DNA of 26,389 nucleotides from CAYYJM01 sp964471755 (GTDB lineage: Bacteria > Planctomycetota > Planctomycetia > Gemmatales > Gemmataceae): the NCBI GenBank assembly GCA_964471755.1, contig CAYYJM010000058.1, forward strand, positions 1 to 26,389, written 5' to 3'. Numbering within the stretch: the stretch's first letter is position 1; each line of letters begins with the position of its first letter. This document shows positions 7,460 to 14,007 of the stretch, piece by piece. The notes beneath the pieces were generated by a model that had not been told where the DNA came from, did no database searches, and worked only from the letters and a program-made list of their open reading frames with translations. Made by a program: the position numbers and the translations under genes.

Positions 7460-8362
7460 CTACTCCTCGATGCGCAGGGCGTAGAAACCGGCATCGCGGG
7501 CGAGCATTCGCGAGGTGCCGACCAGAGCCTTGCCATCGCCGGTGAACAGCCAACCGTTGAAGACCTGCTCCGTCCGCGGCAGGTTGACCGTGAACTGGAT
7601 CGAGTGGTTCGGCGTGCCCACCCGGCCGCGCAGGTCGTACTTCGCCCCATCACGGTCGGAGTAGAACGCGCCAGTGACGTTTCCATCCTCCTCAACCTTG
7701 AGAACGAGCTTGCCCGAGCGCCGGCCGTCGTCGTAGAGCTTGTAGGTGCCAGTGAAGTAGCGCGGCTCGAACGGATCGGCAACGACGACCTTCCCCGCGC
7801 GAGCCGGTTCGATCTTCTTGTCGTGCTTCACGACGATGGCGAAGGGCGGCTTGTTCAGGGTCTTGACCTTGACCGTGTCGCCGTCCTTGATGACGACGAG
7901 GTCAGCCAGGATCTCCTCGGGAACGACCTGGCCCAGGTCGAGACTGAAGCGGAAGCCGGGATAGAGCTTCAGCCCCGCACCGTGAGTCAGAATCGTCTGC
8001 TCCTCGCCCTCCTTGTAGGTGACGTAGCGATCGATGAGGAGGACCGGAAGTAGTCGGTCCCCTTCGATCTTCTGGCGCGCGGATTGAACGAGGACCTTGG
8101 CGTTCCGGCCCTGGGTGGTCTTGAAAATGAGGAACGTGCCATTGGTATCGGGCAGGACGCCGTCGTATTCGGGAAGATCGTCCAGCGCCAGTGAGTGGAC
8201 CTGCTTGACGTTCCCGCTGCTGTAGGTCTTGAGCAGGGTTCGATTGAGGTAGTAGTCGAACGGGCTGGGTTTGGTCTCCGGGAGGGGGGCGGCGTGTAGA
8301 CCGACTCCCAGCGTCAGGATTCCGACCAGTGTTCCCACCAGCGATAGCATGCAACGCAGCAT
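7460..8362 (-). CDS. Secreted protein of unknown function
   Basis: A 300-aa protein. ATG 8362 has GGGGAGG 8 nt upstream and opens a signal peptide (hydrophobic ~residues 6-24, cleavage probably near LHAAPLP). The mature part is beta-rich with no recognisable catalytic motif. The C-terminal ~90 residues (FTGTYKLYDDGRRSGKLVL, then EDGNVTGAFYSDRDGAKYDLRG) look like a lipocalin-like or beta-barrel repeat of the kind found at the end of planctomycete secreted proteins. The nearest gene upstream is lexA, in the same orientation, 177 bp away with no clear structure between them. I do not recognise a named family. Confidence 0.8.
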   Translation of the reverse strand: MLRCMLSLVGTLVGILTLGVGLHAAPLPETKPSPFDYYLNRTLLKTYSSGNVKQVHSLALDDLPEYDGVLPDTNGTFLIFKTTQGRNAKVLVQSARQKIEGDRLLPVLLIDRYVTYKEGEEQTILTHGAGLKLYPGFRFSLDLGQVVPEEILADLVVIKDGDTVKVKTLNKPPFAIVVKHDKKIEPARAGKVVVADPFEPRYFTGTYKLYDDGRRSGKLVLKVEEDGNVTGAFYSDRDGAKYDLRGRVGTPNHSIQFTVNLPRTEQVFNGWLFTGDGKALVGTSRMLARDAGFYALRIEE

Positions 8363-8539
8363 CAGCGTGCCTCCCCAGGTGTCGGCGACCTCCTGGCCGC
8401 CATGTCCTCAGTGTATCCGACGTGCGGACTCCCAGAGGAGTTCCGTGCGCAGAGACACCGAAACACCAGAGAGGTCAGCCGAGCGTGACTCGACCGCACC
8501 CGGGTGCTGCTCGCTTACGACCTCCGCCGGAAGGGGCAT

Positions 8540-9151
8540 TCAGCACTTGCGGAGGACGCCGACCAGGACGCCAAGAATCTGCACATCCTGCGAATCATCG
8601 ACGTAGATCGGGTCCATCTCGTCGTTGGCCGGGTCGAGGCGGATGCGATCCTTCTCGCGGTAGAATCGCTTCAGGGTGACCGCGTTGTCGATCATGGCGA
8701 CGACCCGCTCGCCGTTGCTGGCGGTCTCCTGCCGACGGATGACCACGAAATCGCCGTTGTCGATGTGGTCCTGAATCATCGACTGACCACGCACCAGCAG
8801 GGCGAAGTGGTCGTCGCCGCCGAACAGTTCGTTGAAGTTGAGTTTCTCGTCGAGATCGGCGACGGCCGCGATCGGTGTCCCGGCGGCGACCCGGCCCATC
8901 AGCGGCAGTTCCGTCCCTCCGCCCGGTCGATAATCCACCAGCTGGATGGCACGGGCGTGGTTCGGATCGCGAAGGATGAACCCCTTCTTCTCCAGGGCCT
9001 TGAGGTGGCACATGACCCCGTTGGGGGACTGAATCTCGAAGCGCAAACCGATCTCACGGACGGTCGGCCCGTAGCCGCGCGACTCGATGAGGTTGCGGAT
9101 GAAATCGTAAATCGCACGCTGTTTCTCGGTCAACGACTGGAAGTCGGGCAT
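8540..9151 (-). CDS. lexA: LexA repressor (SOS regulator, S24 self-cleaving)
   Basis: A 203-aa protein, normal LexA length. The N-terminal winged helix-turn-helix (residues 1-65: LTEKQRAIYDFI, then YGPTVREIGLRFEIQSPNGVMCHLKALEKKGFI) matches LexA DNA-binding domains. The C-terminal S24 domain has the Ala90-Gly91 cleavage site (RVAAGTP), the catalytic Ser124 (VRGQSMIQD) and the general-base Lys161 (AVTLKRF). It would repress DNA-damage genes and be inactivated by RecA-stimulated self-cleavage. The start is ATG 9151 after a G-run. The long (~340 bp) divergent region towards trpD probably holds its operator. An AddA-like repair helicase is encoded 5.6 kb away. Confidence 0.96.
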   Translation of the reverse strand: MPDFQSLTEKQRAIYDFIRNLIESRGYGPTVREIGLRFEIQSPNGVMCHLKALEKKGFILRDPNHARAIQLVDYRPGGGTELPLMGRVAAGTPIAAVADLDEKLNFNELFGGDDHFALLVRGQSMIQDHIDNGDFVVIRRQETASNGERVVAMIDNAVTLKRFYREKDRIRLDPANDEMDPIYVDDSQDVQILGVLVGVLRKC

Positions 9152-9322
9152 GGTCGCCCCCCCTGATTAATGGTCGGCAACGTGGGGTCTTACAACGCTT
9201 CCGCGCTCCTCCACGAGCCGAGGCGTTCCCAGGGCCGATGCCCTCCTGGTTGGCCCAGTTGCGCGCTGCCCGATGAGTGGACAGGGGCTCTCTTCCCGAC
9301 CCTCATCGACATTCGTGCAACC

Positions 9323-9351
9323 TGTACCGTAGTATATTGGACGTGCGTACA
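9323..9351 (-). promoter_or_regulatory. Candidate lexA promoter with flanking inverted repeat
   Basis: On the minus strand TATACT (9336-9331) is a good -10 box about 180 nt before lexA. It is bracketed by TGTAC (minus, 9351-9347) and GTACA (minus, 9327-9323), an inverted repeat with a 19-nt spacer. No -35 is convincing. The placement suits a repressor site over the promoter, but the motif is not a known LexA box that I can name. Confidence 0.35.
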
Positions 9352-9489
9352 CAAAGAAAGAGGAAAATTCCGACATTTCGCGGAAAGCTGGACGTTACCG
9401 CCCGCAGGCGGTACGATCGCAGGATTCCGTCGAAGCTTGTTGCGATCGCCTGTCTTCGCACATCGAGGTTCGTCACTAAAGGACACTGG

Positions 9490-10539
9490 ATGAGTAGTGC
9501 GGTCTCTTGCTGGTATGGCTCTGCCCTTGATTCGCTTCTGGCTCGTCGCGATCTCGACGCGACGCACGTCTGCCAGATGTTCCACGCCATCCTCACCGGC
9601 CAGGTGGGCGACGTCGAACTGGCCGGCCTGCTGGTCGCCTGGCGGATGAAGGGCGAGACGGCGGAGGAACTGGCCGCGGCGGCCGCCACGCTGCGTGAAT
9701 ACATGGTGCCTGTCGAGGCGGCCCGCGTCGGCCTGCTCGATACCTGCGGCACCGGCGGCGACGGCTTGCAGACGTTTAACATCAGCACCGCGACCGCTCT
9801 CGTCGTCGCCGGCTGTGGCGTCCCGGTGGTCAAGCACGGCAACCGGGCCGTCTCCAGCCAGAGCGGCAGTGCCGACGTTCTGGCTCATCTCGGTGTCGAT
9901 CTGGAGATGGACGCGAAGGGGGTTCGTCGCTGCCTCGACGAGGCCGGGCTGGCGTTCTGCCTGGCTCCGCGCTTCCATCCTGCCCTGCGTCACGTCGGCC
10001 CGGTGCGCAAGCGACTCGGCATCCGCACCCTGTTCAACTGCCTGGGCCCACTGGCGAACCCCGCTCGGGCTGGCCATCAACTGCTCGGCATCGGCCGACG
10101 TGAATGGCTCGAACCGATGGCCCACGCCCTGGGCCGACTCGGCACGCAGCGGGCCTTTCTCGTCCACGGTTCCGATGGGCTCGACGAGGTCACCCTGAGC
10201 GGAGCGACCAACGTCTTCGAGGTTCGTGGCGATCGTGTCGTCCAGCGCGAGTGGACGCCGGACGATTTCGGCCTGCCCGCCTGTCGTCTGGAGGCTCTGA
10301 TTGCCGAAGGGCCGGCGGCCAGTGCCGCGATGATCCGCCGCGTCCTCGCTGGTGAGGCCGGGCCTGCTCGTGACGTGGTCCTGGCCAATGCCGCCACCGC
10401 GCTGCTGGCGGTCGATTCGGTCCCGAATTTGCACTATGGAGTCGCCCGGGCGGCCAGGGCCATCGACTCCGGCGCTGCCCGTCGCGTGCTGGAGCGGCTA
10501 ATCCAGGCGTCCCGATCCCGTCCCGCAACGGAGGAGTGA
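9490..10539 (+). CDS. trpD: Anthranilate phosphoribosyltransferase
   Basis: A 349-aa enzyme transferring phosphoribose from PRPP to anthranilate, the second step of tryptophan synthesis. The frame is open from 9277 but ATG 9490 is used: AAAGGA lies 8 nt upstream and the product then aligns with the family's usual ~340 aa. Signature motifs: CGTGGDG (86-92, PRPP/Mg site), FNISTATALV (96-105), KHGNRAVSSQSGSADVL (115-131), then RKRLGIRTLFNCLGPLANPA. No other trp gene is in the window, so the pathway is probably dispersed. It overlaps closely with the next gene: the stop is 3 nt before the next ATG, and that gene's ribosome site (GGAGG) is inside trpD, so the two should be co-translated. A hairpin TACCGCC-CGCA-GGCGGTA (9396-9413) lies in the leader. 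Confidence 0.95.
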   Translation: MSSAVSCWYGSALDSLLARRDLDATHVCQMFHAILTGQVGDVELAGLLVAWRMKGETAEELAAAAATLREYMVPVEAARVGLLDTCGTGGDGLQTFNISTATALVVAGCGVPVVKHGNRAVSSQSGSADVLAHLGVDLEMDAKGVRRCLDEAGLAFCLAPRFHPALRHVGPVRKRLGIRTLFNCLGPLANPARAGHQLLGIGRREWLEPMAHALGRLGTQRAFLVHGSDGLDEVTLSGATNVFEVRGDRVVQREWTPDDFGLPACRLEALIAEGPAASAAMIRRVLAGEAGPARDVVLANAATALLAVDSVPNLHYGVARAARAIDSGAARRVLERLIQASRSRPATEE

Positions 10540-10542
10540 GCC

Positions 10543-11484
10543 ATGCAACGCAAGGTCGTTCTCGTCTCCGATCCCGGCATCGACGGCGCATTCGCAGCGG
10601 CGGCCGCTCTGTTCGACCATGAGCTGGACGTCCTCGCCCTGGGAGCCACGGCCGGCAACGTCTCGGCCGAGCAGGCGACGCGTAACGTCCACCTGTTGCT
10701 GGAGCAGTTCGATCCGCCACGCTTCCCGCGTCTGGGCTCGGCCCTGCCGATCGACTACGAAATCAACGCGACCGACCTGCACGGCCCTGGCGGCCTGGGC
10801 GGGCTCGATCTCTCGATCAGCAAACTGCACCCGCCGCCGACAACGGATCGGCTCGTCGCCGACCTGGTTCGTGAATATCCGCACGCGATCACCCTGATTG
10901 TCGCCGGGCCATGTACCGTCGTGGCCCAGTTGCTCGACCGCGACCCGGAAACGGCGAAACTGCTCGAGCGCATCGTCATCGTCGGTGGCACCTGGCGGGA
11001 GCCGGGTGATCATGGGCCGGTGACGGAGTTCCACTTTGCCTGCGATCCGCCGGCGGCCCGTCGGGTCCTGCGCAGCGAACTCCCCCTGACGCTGATCCCG
11101 CTCGACGTGGGCCGACGATTGCTGCTCAGTCCGACCGATCTGCTGCAACTGGGGCCGGAGGGCCCGATCTCGCCGCACGCCACGGCCGTGGCCGGGTTCC
11201 TGCGGCAACTCGTACCGACGGCCCTCAGCGCCACGATGAACAAGTTCGGCATCGAGGGCCTCTACCTGCCCGACGTCCTGGGCGTGATCGCCGCCGGCTA
11301 TCCGGAGTTGTTCACAGTACGGCGGATGACCGTGGACGTGGAGCTGCGCGGCACCCTGACCACCGGCATGGCCGTCTTCGACCAGCGCTGGGGCGTTCTG
11401 CCGACGCCGGGCCTGGAGGTGGCCACGGACGTGGACATCCTCGCCGTCCGCCAGCACCTGCGCCGCGTTCTTCAGGGGGAGTGA
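10543..11484 (+). CDS. Nucleoside hydrolase-family protein with altered metal site
   Basis: A 313-aa member of the inosine/uridine-preferring nucleoside hydrolase family by length and layout. The N-terminus reads VLVSDPGIDGAFA where the family has DxDPGxDDAxA. Asp10 and Asp14 are kept, but the second Asp of the DD pair (Asp15) is Gly and the first Asp is Ser. The ribose-contact motif EFN is EFH (162-164) before CDPPAA. Asn39 (AGNV) and the C-terminal Asp244 (YLPDVLGV) are retained. The known family binds Ca through these Asp residues, so activity may be reduced, shifted or lost. It is translationally coupled to trpD and ends at the terminator 11512-11548. Confidence 0.9.
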   Translation: MQRKVVLVSDPGIDGAFAAAAALFDHELDVLALGATAGNVSAEQATRNVHLLLEQFDPPRFPRLGSALPIDYEINATDLHGPGGLGGLDLSISKLHPPPTTDRLVADLVREYPHAITLIVAGPCTVVAQLLDRDPETAKLLERIVIVGGTWREPGDHGPVTEFHFACDPPAARRVLRSELPLTLIPLDVGRRLLLSPTDLLQLGPEGPISPHATAVAGFLRQLVPTALSATMNKFGIEGLYLPDVLGVIAAGYPELFTVRRMTVDVELRGTLTTGMAVFDQRWGVLPTPGLEVATDVDILAVRQHLRRVLQGE

Positions 11485-11511
11485 TTTCGCCGACACGCCG
11501 GCGACGAGAGG

Positions 11512-11548
11512 AAGGCGGGGTGCCTCACGCACTCCGCCTTGTTCTTTT
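11512..11548 (+). terminator. Rho-independent terminator of trpD operon
   Basis: AAGGCGGGGTGC (11512-11523) pairs over 12 bp (one G.T) with GCACTCCGCCTT (11529-11540), with a 5-nt loop CTCAC, followed directly by GTTCTTTT. This is the clearest intrinsic terminator on the plus strand. The following 140 bases, up to the next gene, show nothing else that I can support. Confidence 0.85.
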
Positions 11549-11688
11549 CCGGTCGGCCCATTAGTCTACCCGCCGTGCGGTGACTCCTCGGCCAGGGACG
11601 GCCGGGCACCGTCGCTCTCCGTGATTGTCTGGCCCGCCCCGGCGTCCGGTTCTCCCACTCGTCATCGGCCTTTGCAAGGATGCAGCCT

Positions 11689-13359
11689 ATGGCCTGGTTC
11701 CGTCTTTCCATCCTGCTGGCGGGTGGCCTGTTTGCGGTCGCTCTGGTCTGCCCGGCCGCTCCACCGGATGCGAACCGGCTGGAGAACCTTCTCGCCATCC
11801 AGACCGCCTTGCAGCAGGCCCACGATCACCTCCAGCGCGGCCATTACCTTCCCGCTGTCCAGGCTCTCGAAGCGAAGGTCGCGATCATTGACGGCCATCG
11901 CGAATATCTGCGCACGCTCCGCGATGCCTACCTTGGCCTGATCCGCGAGTTGCGTCAGAGCAACAAGGCCGACGAGGCCGAGACGTATATTCGGCGTCTG
12001 AAACAGGTCGATCCGGGAGCCATTCTCGAACTGGGTGGCACGCCGGCCGGTTCCACTGCCAGCACCACGCCCGCTCCTGTTCAAAAGGCTGCGGTGCCGA
12101 ACCCGTTCACGAAGCAGCGATCCGAGCCCGCTCCGACCCTGGCCGCCCTGGCGGCCAGCACTCCGGCTCCGGGTCAGACGAACGCCGTTCGCGGCGTCGC
12201 CGGGAACAGCGATCCGTTCGCCGAGGACAACAGCACCCAGATGCAGGAGGCTCGCGGCTTCCTCGTCCGGGCCGAGCGGGAGTTCGCCGATCGGAATTAC
12301 TCCCAGGCCCTCAAGTTCTACGAATTGGCCAACAGCCTGGCTCCGCAACTTCTCAAGGACGCCCGTGATCGCTGGGCCTACTGCAAACTGCACGGCGTCG
12401 TCGCTGCTCTGAATCAGGCCGATAACAAGACCTCGCCGCAGGAACTGGAACAGGCCGTCCGCCAGGCCATGAGCATGGCCCCGGACAAGCTCGATCGTTT
12501 CGGCCAGGAGTTGCTGCGCAAGATCGCCGATCGCCAGGGTCTGGCCGCGAGGAGTGACACGCCTCCGGCAGCGGATGCCCAGGTCGAGGTGCGTCATCTG
12601 GCCCGCCAGGGCAACTGGGCCGTGACCGAGACGGCGAATTTCCGCATCTTCCATCAGGTGTCGCAGGACACGGCCGAGAAGGCAGCCCGCCAGGCCGAGG
12701 CGACCCGCCTGACCATGACGCGGAAGTGGTTCAACGAGAATCCAACGCCGTGGCAGCCGAAGTGCGATGTGTATTTTCATCCGACCGGTCAGGACTATGC
12801 CCATGCGACTCAGCAGCCGCCATCGGTCCCCGGCCACTCGACGATTCAAAACGAAGGCGAGCGCATCATCACCCGTCGAATCGATCTCCACGTCGATGAT
12901 CCCAACGCGCTGATCGGGGTTCTGCCACACGAGACGACGCACATTGTGTTGGCCGGTCGATTTGGCCCGAAGCCGCTGCCGCGCTGGGCCGACGAGGGCA
13001 TCGCGGTTCTGAGCGAACCGGCCGATCGAATCCAACGCCATCTCAACAATCTGCCGCAGCACTATCAGGACGGTCTGTTGTTCAAGCTGTCCCATCTGCT
13101 GTCGATGGACAACTACCCCGACGCTCGCTCCGTGGGCGCGTTCTACGCCCAGGGTGTGTCGCTGTGCGATTACCTGTCGAAGCGAAAGGGCCCGCTGGTG
13201 TTCACGCAGTTCCTCCGCGACGGCATGCGTGGTGGCTGGGATGCGGCCGCCCAACAGCATTACGGCCTGCGAGGGATCGCCGAGCTGGAGCAGCAGTGGC
13301 TCGTCGCGACGGTGAAGTCTGGCGGTCAGGTCGCGCGGAGCGATCGGCCGAGACAGTGA
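11689..13359 (+). CDS. Secreted HExxH (gluzincin-like/DUF1570-type) putative peptidase with TPR-like N-terminus
   Basis: A 556-aa protein. ATG 11689 is preferred over ATG 11680 (in frame) because AAGGA lies 8 nt upstream of the former. A signal peptide spans about residues 1-25 (MAWFRLSILLAGGLFAVALV). The middle part is helical, A/Q/L-rich and TPR-like, interrupted by a Pro/Ala/Thr linker (~residues 120-180). The C-terminal domain holds LPHETTHIVLAG (HExxH near residue 414) and, 20 residues on, WADEGIAV, the third zinc ligand pattern (E in WxxEG) of gluzincin peptidases. DUF1570-like planctomycete proteins share this architecture. The catalytic signature is complete, so a zinc protease acting outside the cytoplasm is likely; the substrate is unknown. 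On its 3' side lies a terminator-bounded RNA gene in the opposite orientation. Confidence 0.85.
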   Translation: MAWFRLSILLAGGLFAVALVCPAAPPDANRLENLLAIQTALQQAHDHLQRGHYLPAVQALEAKVAIIDGHREYLRTLRDAYLGLIRELRQSNKADEAETYIRRLKQVDPGAILELGGTPAGSTASTTPAPVQKAAVPNPFTKQRSEPAPTLAALAASTPAPGQTNAVRGVAGNSDPFAEDNSTQMQEARGFLVRAEREFADRNYSQALKFYELANSLAPQLLKDARDRWAYCKLHGVVAALNQADNKTSPQELEQAVRQAMSMAPDKLDRFGQELLRKIADRQGLAARSDTPPAADAQVEVRHLARQGNWAVTETANFRIFHQVSQDTAEKAARQAEATRLTMTRKWFNENPTPWQPKCDVYFHPTGQDYAHATQQPPSVPGHSTIQNEGERIITRRIDLHVDDPNALIGVLPHETTHIVLAGRFGPKPLPRWADEGIAVLSEPADRIQRHLNNLPQHYQDGLLFKLSHLLSMDNYPDARSVGAFYAQGVSLCDYLSKRKGPLVFTQFLRDGMRGGWDAAAQQHYGLRGIAELEQQWLVATVKSGGQVARSDRPRQ

Positions 13360-13365
13360 CGGCGC

Positions 13366-13403
13366 AAAAAGGTCCCCGGACGGCGTAGCCTGTCGTCCGG
13401 GGA
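13366..13403 (-). terminator. Rho-independent terminator of the structured RNA
   Basis: On the minus strand a 10-bp perfect stem (13403-13394 with 13382-13373, TCCCCGGACG/CGTCCGGGGA) with an 11-nt loop is followed by CCTTTTTGC (T-run at 13370-13366). The T-run is on the minus strand only. The hairpin therefore ends leftward transcription of the RNA gene and not the plus-strand gene whose stop is at 13359. Confidence 0.8.
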
Positions 13404-13407
13404 GGGA

Positions 13408-13428
13408 GTAAACTTCCAGGCAGTTTAC
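13408..13428 (-). other. Hairpin preceding the terminator
   Basis: GTAAACT and AGTTTAC pair perfectly (7 bp) over a 7-nt loop (GCCTGGA on the minus strand). It lies 5 nt before the terminator stem, in the 3' tail of the RNA. Confidence 0.6.
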
Positions 13429-13468
13429 AGCGTTGCAACTTGAGTTCATGCCCACGGTAATCCGTTCA

Positions 13469-13585
13469 TCCTTGCCTCAGCCTGATCTCCGGCGTACTGC
13501 TGTTGTACCACCTCCTCGAAGGAATAACCAACGCGAAGCGAGGAGGGCGGGATTCGCACCCGCACTTCCGGTTGTCGAGCAAGGA
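13469..13585 (-). ncRNA. Permuted tRNA-like domain B
   Basis: Read on the minus strand. T-arm 13563-13547 (stem GCGGG/CCCGC, loop TGCGAAT), then the 3' acceptor strand CCTCCTC (13546-13540), one base G, a 21-nt linker, the 5' acceptor strand GAGGAGG (13517-13511), TG at positions 8-9, and a D-arm with a perfect 4-bp stem GTAC/GTAC (13508-13494). The acceptor stem is 7 of 7 Watson-Crick (8 counting the next pair). After G26, CCGG (13492-13489) can pair with CCGG (13571-13568), leaving variable region AAGT. Further out, TCCTTGC (13585-13579) pairs with GCAAGGA (13475-13469). An alternative local hairpin TCGAG-GTCCTTG-CTCGA (13591-13575) looks like an anticodon arm with U33 and competes with that helix. 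No CCA is encoded. Confidence 0.7.
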
Positions 13586-13644
13586 CCTCGATTGGGCAAG
13601 CAACGCGCGTCCTCAGCCTTGCGTGAGAACCTGAGCCTGGGGTG

Positions 13645-13731
13645 TGTCGCCCTTGCCTCTGCTGGTTGGGCTACTCCCCCGCGTTGGTCAATGGGGGAGG
13701 CAGGATTCGCACCTGCACTGGAGAGACGACA
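13645..13731 (-). ncRNA. Permuted tRNA-like domain A
   Basis: Read on the minus strand. T-arm 13716-13700 (stem GCAGG/CCTGC, loop TGCGAAT), 3' acceptor strand CTCCCCC (13699-13693), discriminator A, an 11-nt linker, 5' acceptor strand GGGGGAG (13680-13674), TA at positions 8-9, then a D-arm (13671-13655) with a 4-bp stem and one bulged A. The acceptor stem is 7 of 7 Watson-Crick. After A26, AGGG and CGACA (13653-13645) pair with TGTCG and CTCT (13731-13722) across one bulge, an anticodon-stem equivalent about 9 bp long, leaving a 5-nt variable region CCAGT. As in B, the break in the circle falls where the anticodon loop would be, so no anticodon can be read. The order is the reverse of an ordinary tRNA gene. 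Confidence 0.72.
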
Positions 13732-13774
13732 TCGTATCGAGCCTGATCCTCAGCCTGAGCCTGCACGCAAATCC

Positions 13775-13780
13775 ATTGTA
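13775..13780 (-). promoter_or_regulatory. -10 box of the structured RNA
   Basis: TACAAT within GATACAAT on the minus strand, placing transcription start near 13768, just upstream of domain A. The -35 region is poor. A foldback element begins 20 bp upstream (13800). Confidence 0.6.
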
Positions 13781-13799
13781 TCACCTTCCCGCCGAAAAT

Positions 13800-14002
13800 G
13801 TAGGGTGGGCCGAAGCGCCGCTGTGACCTGATACTCCCTGAGGCCTGCCCCAGCGCAGGCCCACCGATGCTCCGACGGGAGCGCAGCGACACCGCAGATG
13901 CCTTGATCGGTGCCGCTGCGCTCCTGAGTGAGGTTTGGTGGGCCTGCGCTGTTCCGGCCTGATGTGGCGATCGGGCGTCGATGGCGCTCCCGCCCACCCT
14001 AC
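13800..14002. mobile_element. Foldback/MITE-like element with 11-bp terminal inverted repeats
   Basis: GTAGGGTGGGC (13800-13810) and GCCCACCCTAC (13992-14002) are perfect terminal inverted repeats enclosing ~180 bp with no ORF. Inside, CAGCGCAGGCCCACC (13851-13865) is exactly inverted at 13937-13951. GGAGCGCAGCG plus ACACCG (from 13879) is inverted with one mismatch at about 13908-13924. The whole element can fold into one long cruciform. No transposase or clear target duplication is seen. It is presumably a non-autonomous repeat present elsewhere in the genome. Confidence 0.65.
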
Positions 14003-14007
14003 GTTGG

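Larger units (their letters stand above)
13363..13768 (-). ncRNA. Putative ~400-nt structured RNA with two permuted tRNA-like domains
   Basis: No protein gene covers this stretch. On the minus strand it begins about 7 nt after a TACAAT -10 box (13780-13775) and ends at a 10-bp hairpin followed by TTTTT (13403-13366). In between lie two tRNA-like domains arranged as T-arm, 3' acceptor strand, short linker, 5' acceptor strand, D-arm: domain A at 13731-13645 and domain B at 13585-13469. There is also a small perfect hairpin at 13465-13454 (ACGG-ATTA-CCGT) and another at 13428-13408. The word GGCTGAGG or GGCTCAGG recurs five times among the domains. The order resembles permuted tmRNA genes, but there are two domains with D-stems, no G3.U70 pair and no recognisable tag frame. 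I do not recognise a described RNA family. Confidence 0.7.

Noticed and set aside
9396..9413. trp attenuator hairpin
   Set aside because: The TACCGCC/GGCGGTA stem is real but there is no Trp-rich leader peptide or T-run, so no attenuation call is made.
11662..13455. 597-codon open frame opposite the HExxH protein
   Set aside because: Antisense shadow with no motif, no ribosome site and Arg/Gly-rich composition.
13540..13680. An ordinary linear tRNA starting GGGGGAG and ending CCTCCTC
   Set aside because: It would be 141 nt long, its acceptor stem would hold a mismatch and two G.T pairs, and it would leave two orphan halves. The permuted reading gives two perfect acceptor stems.
13363..13768. 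Permuted tmRNA (ssrA)
   Set aside because: The order is similar, but there are two domains, both with D-stems, no G3.U70 pair, and no tag frame ending in an ALAA-like sequence followed by a stop.
13433..13831. 132-codon plus-strand frame containing AGFAPAL
   Set aside because: The peptide is the complement of the T-arms of the tRNA-like domains. No ribosome site or domain.
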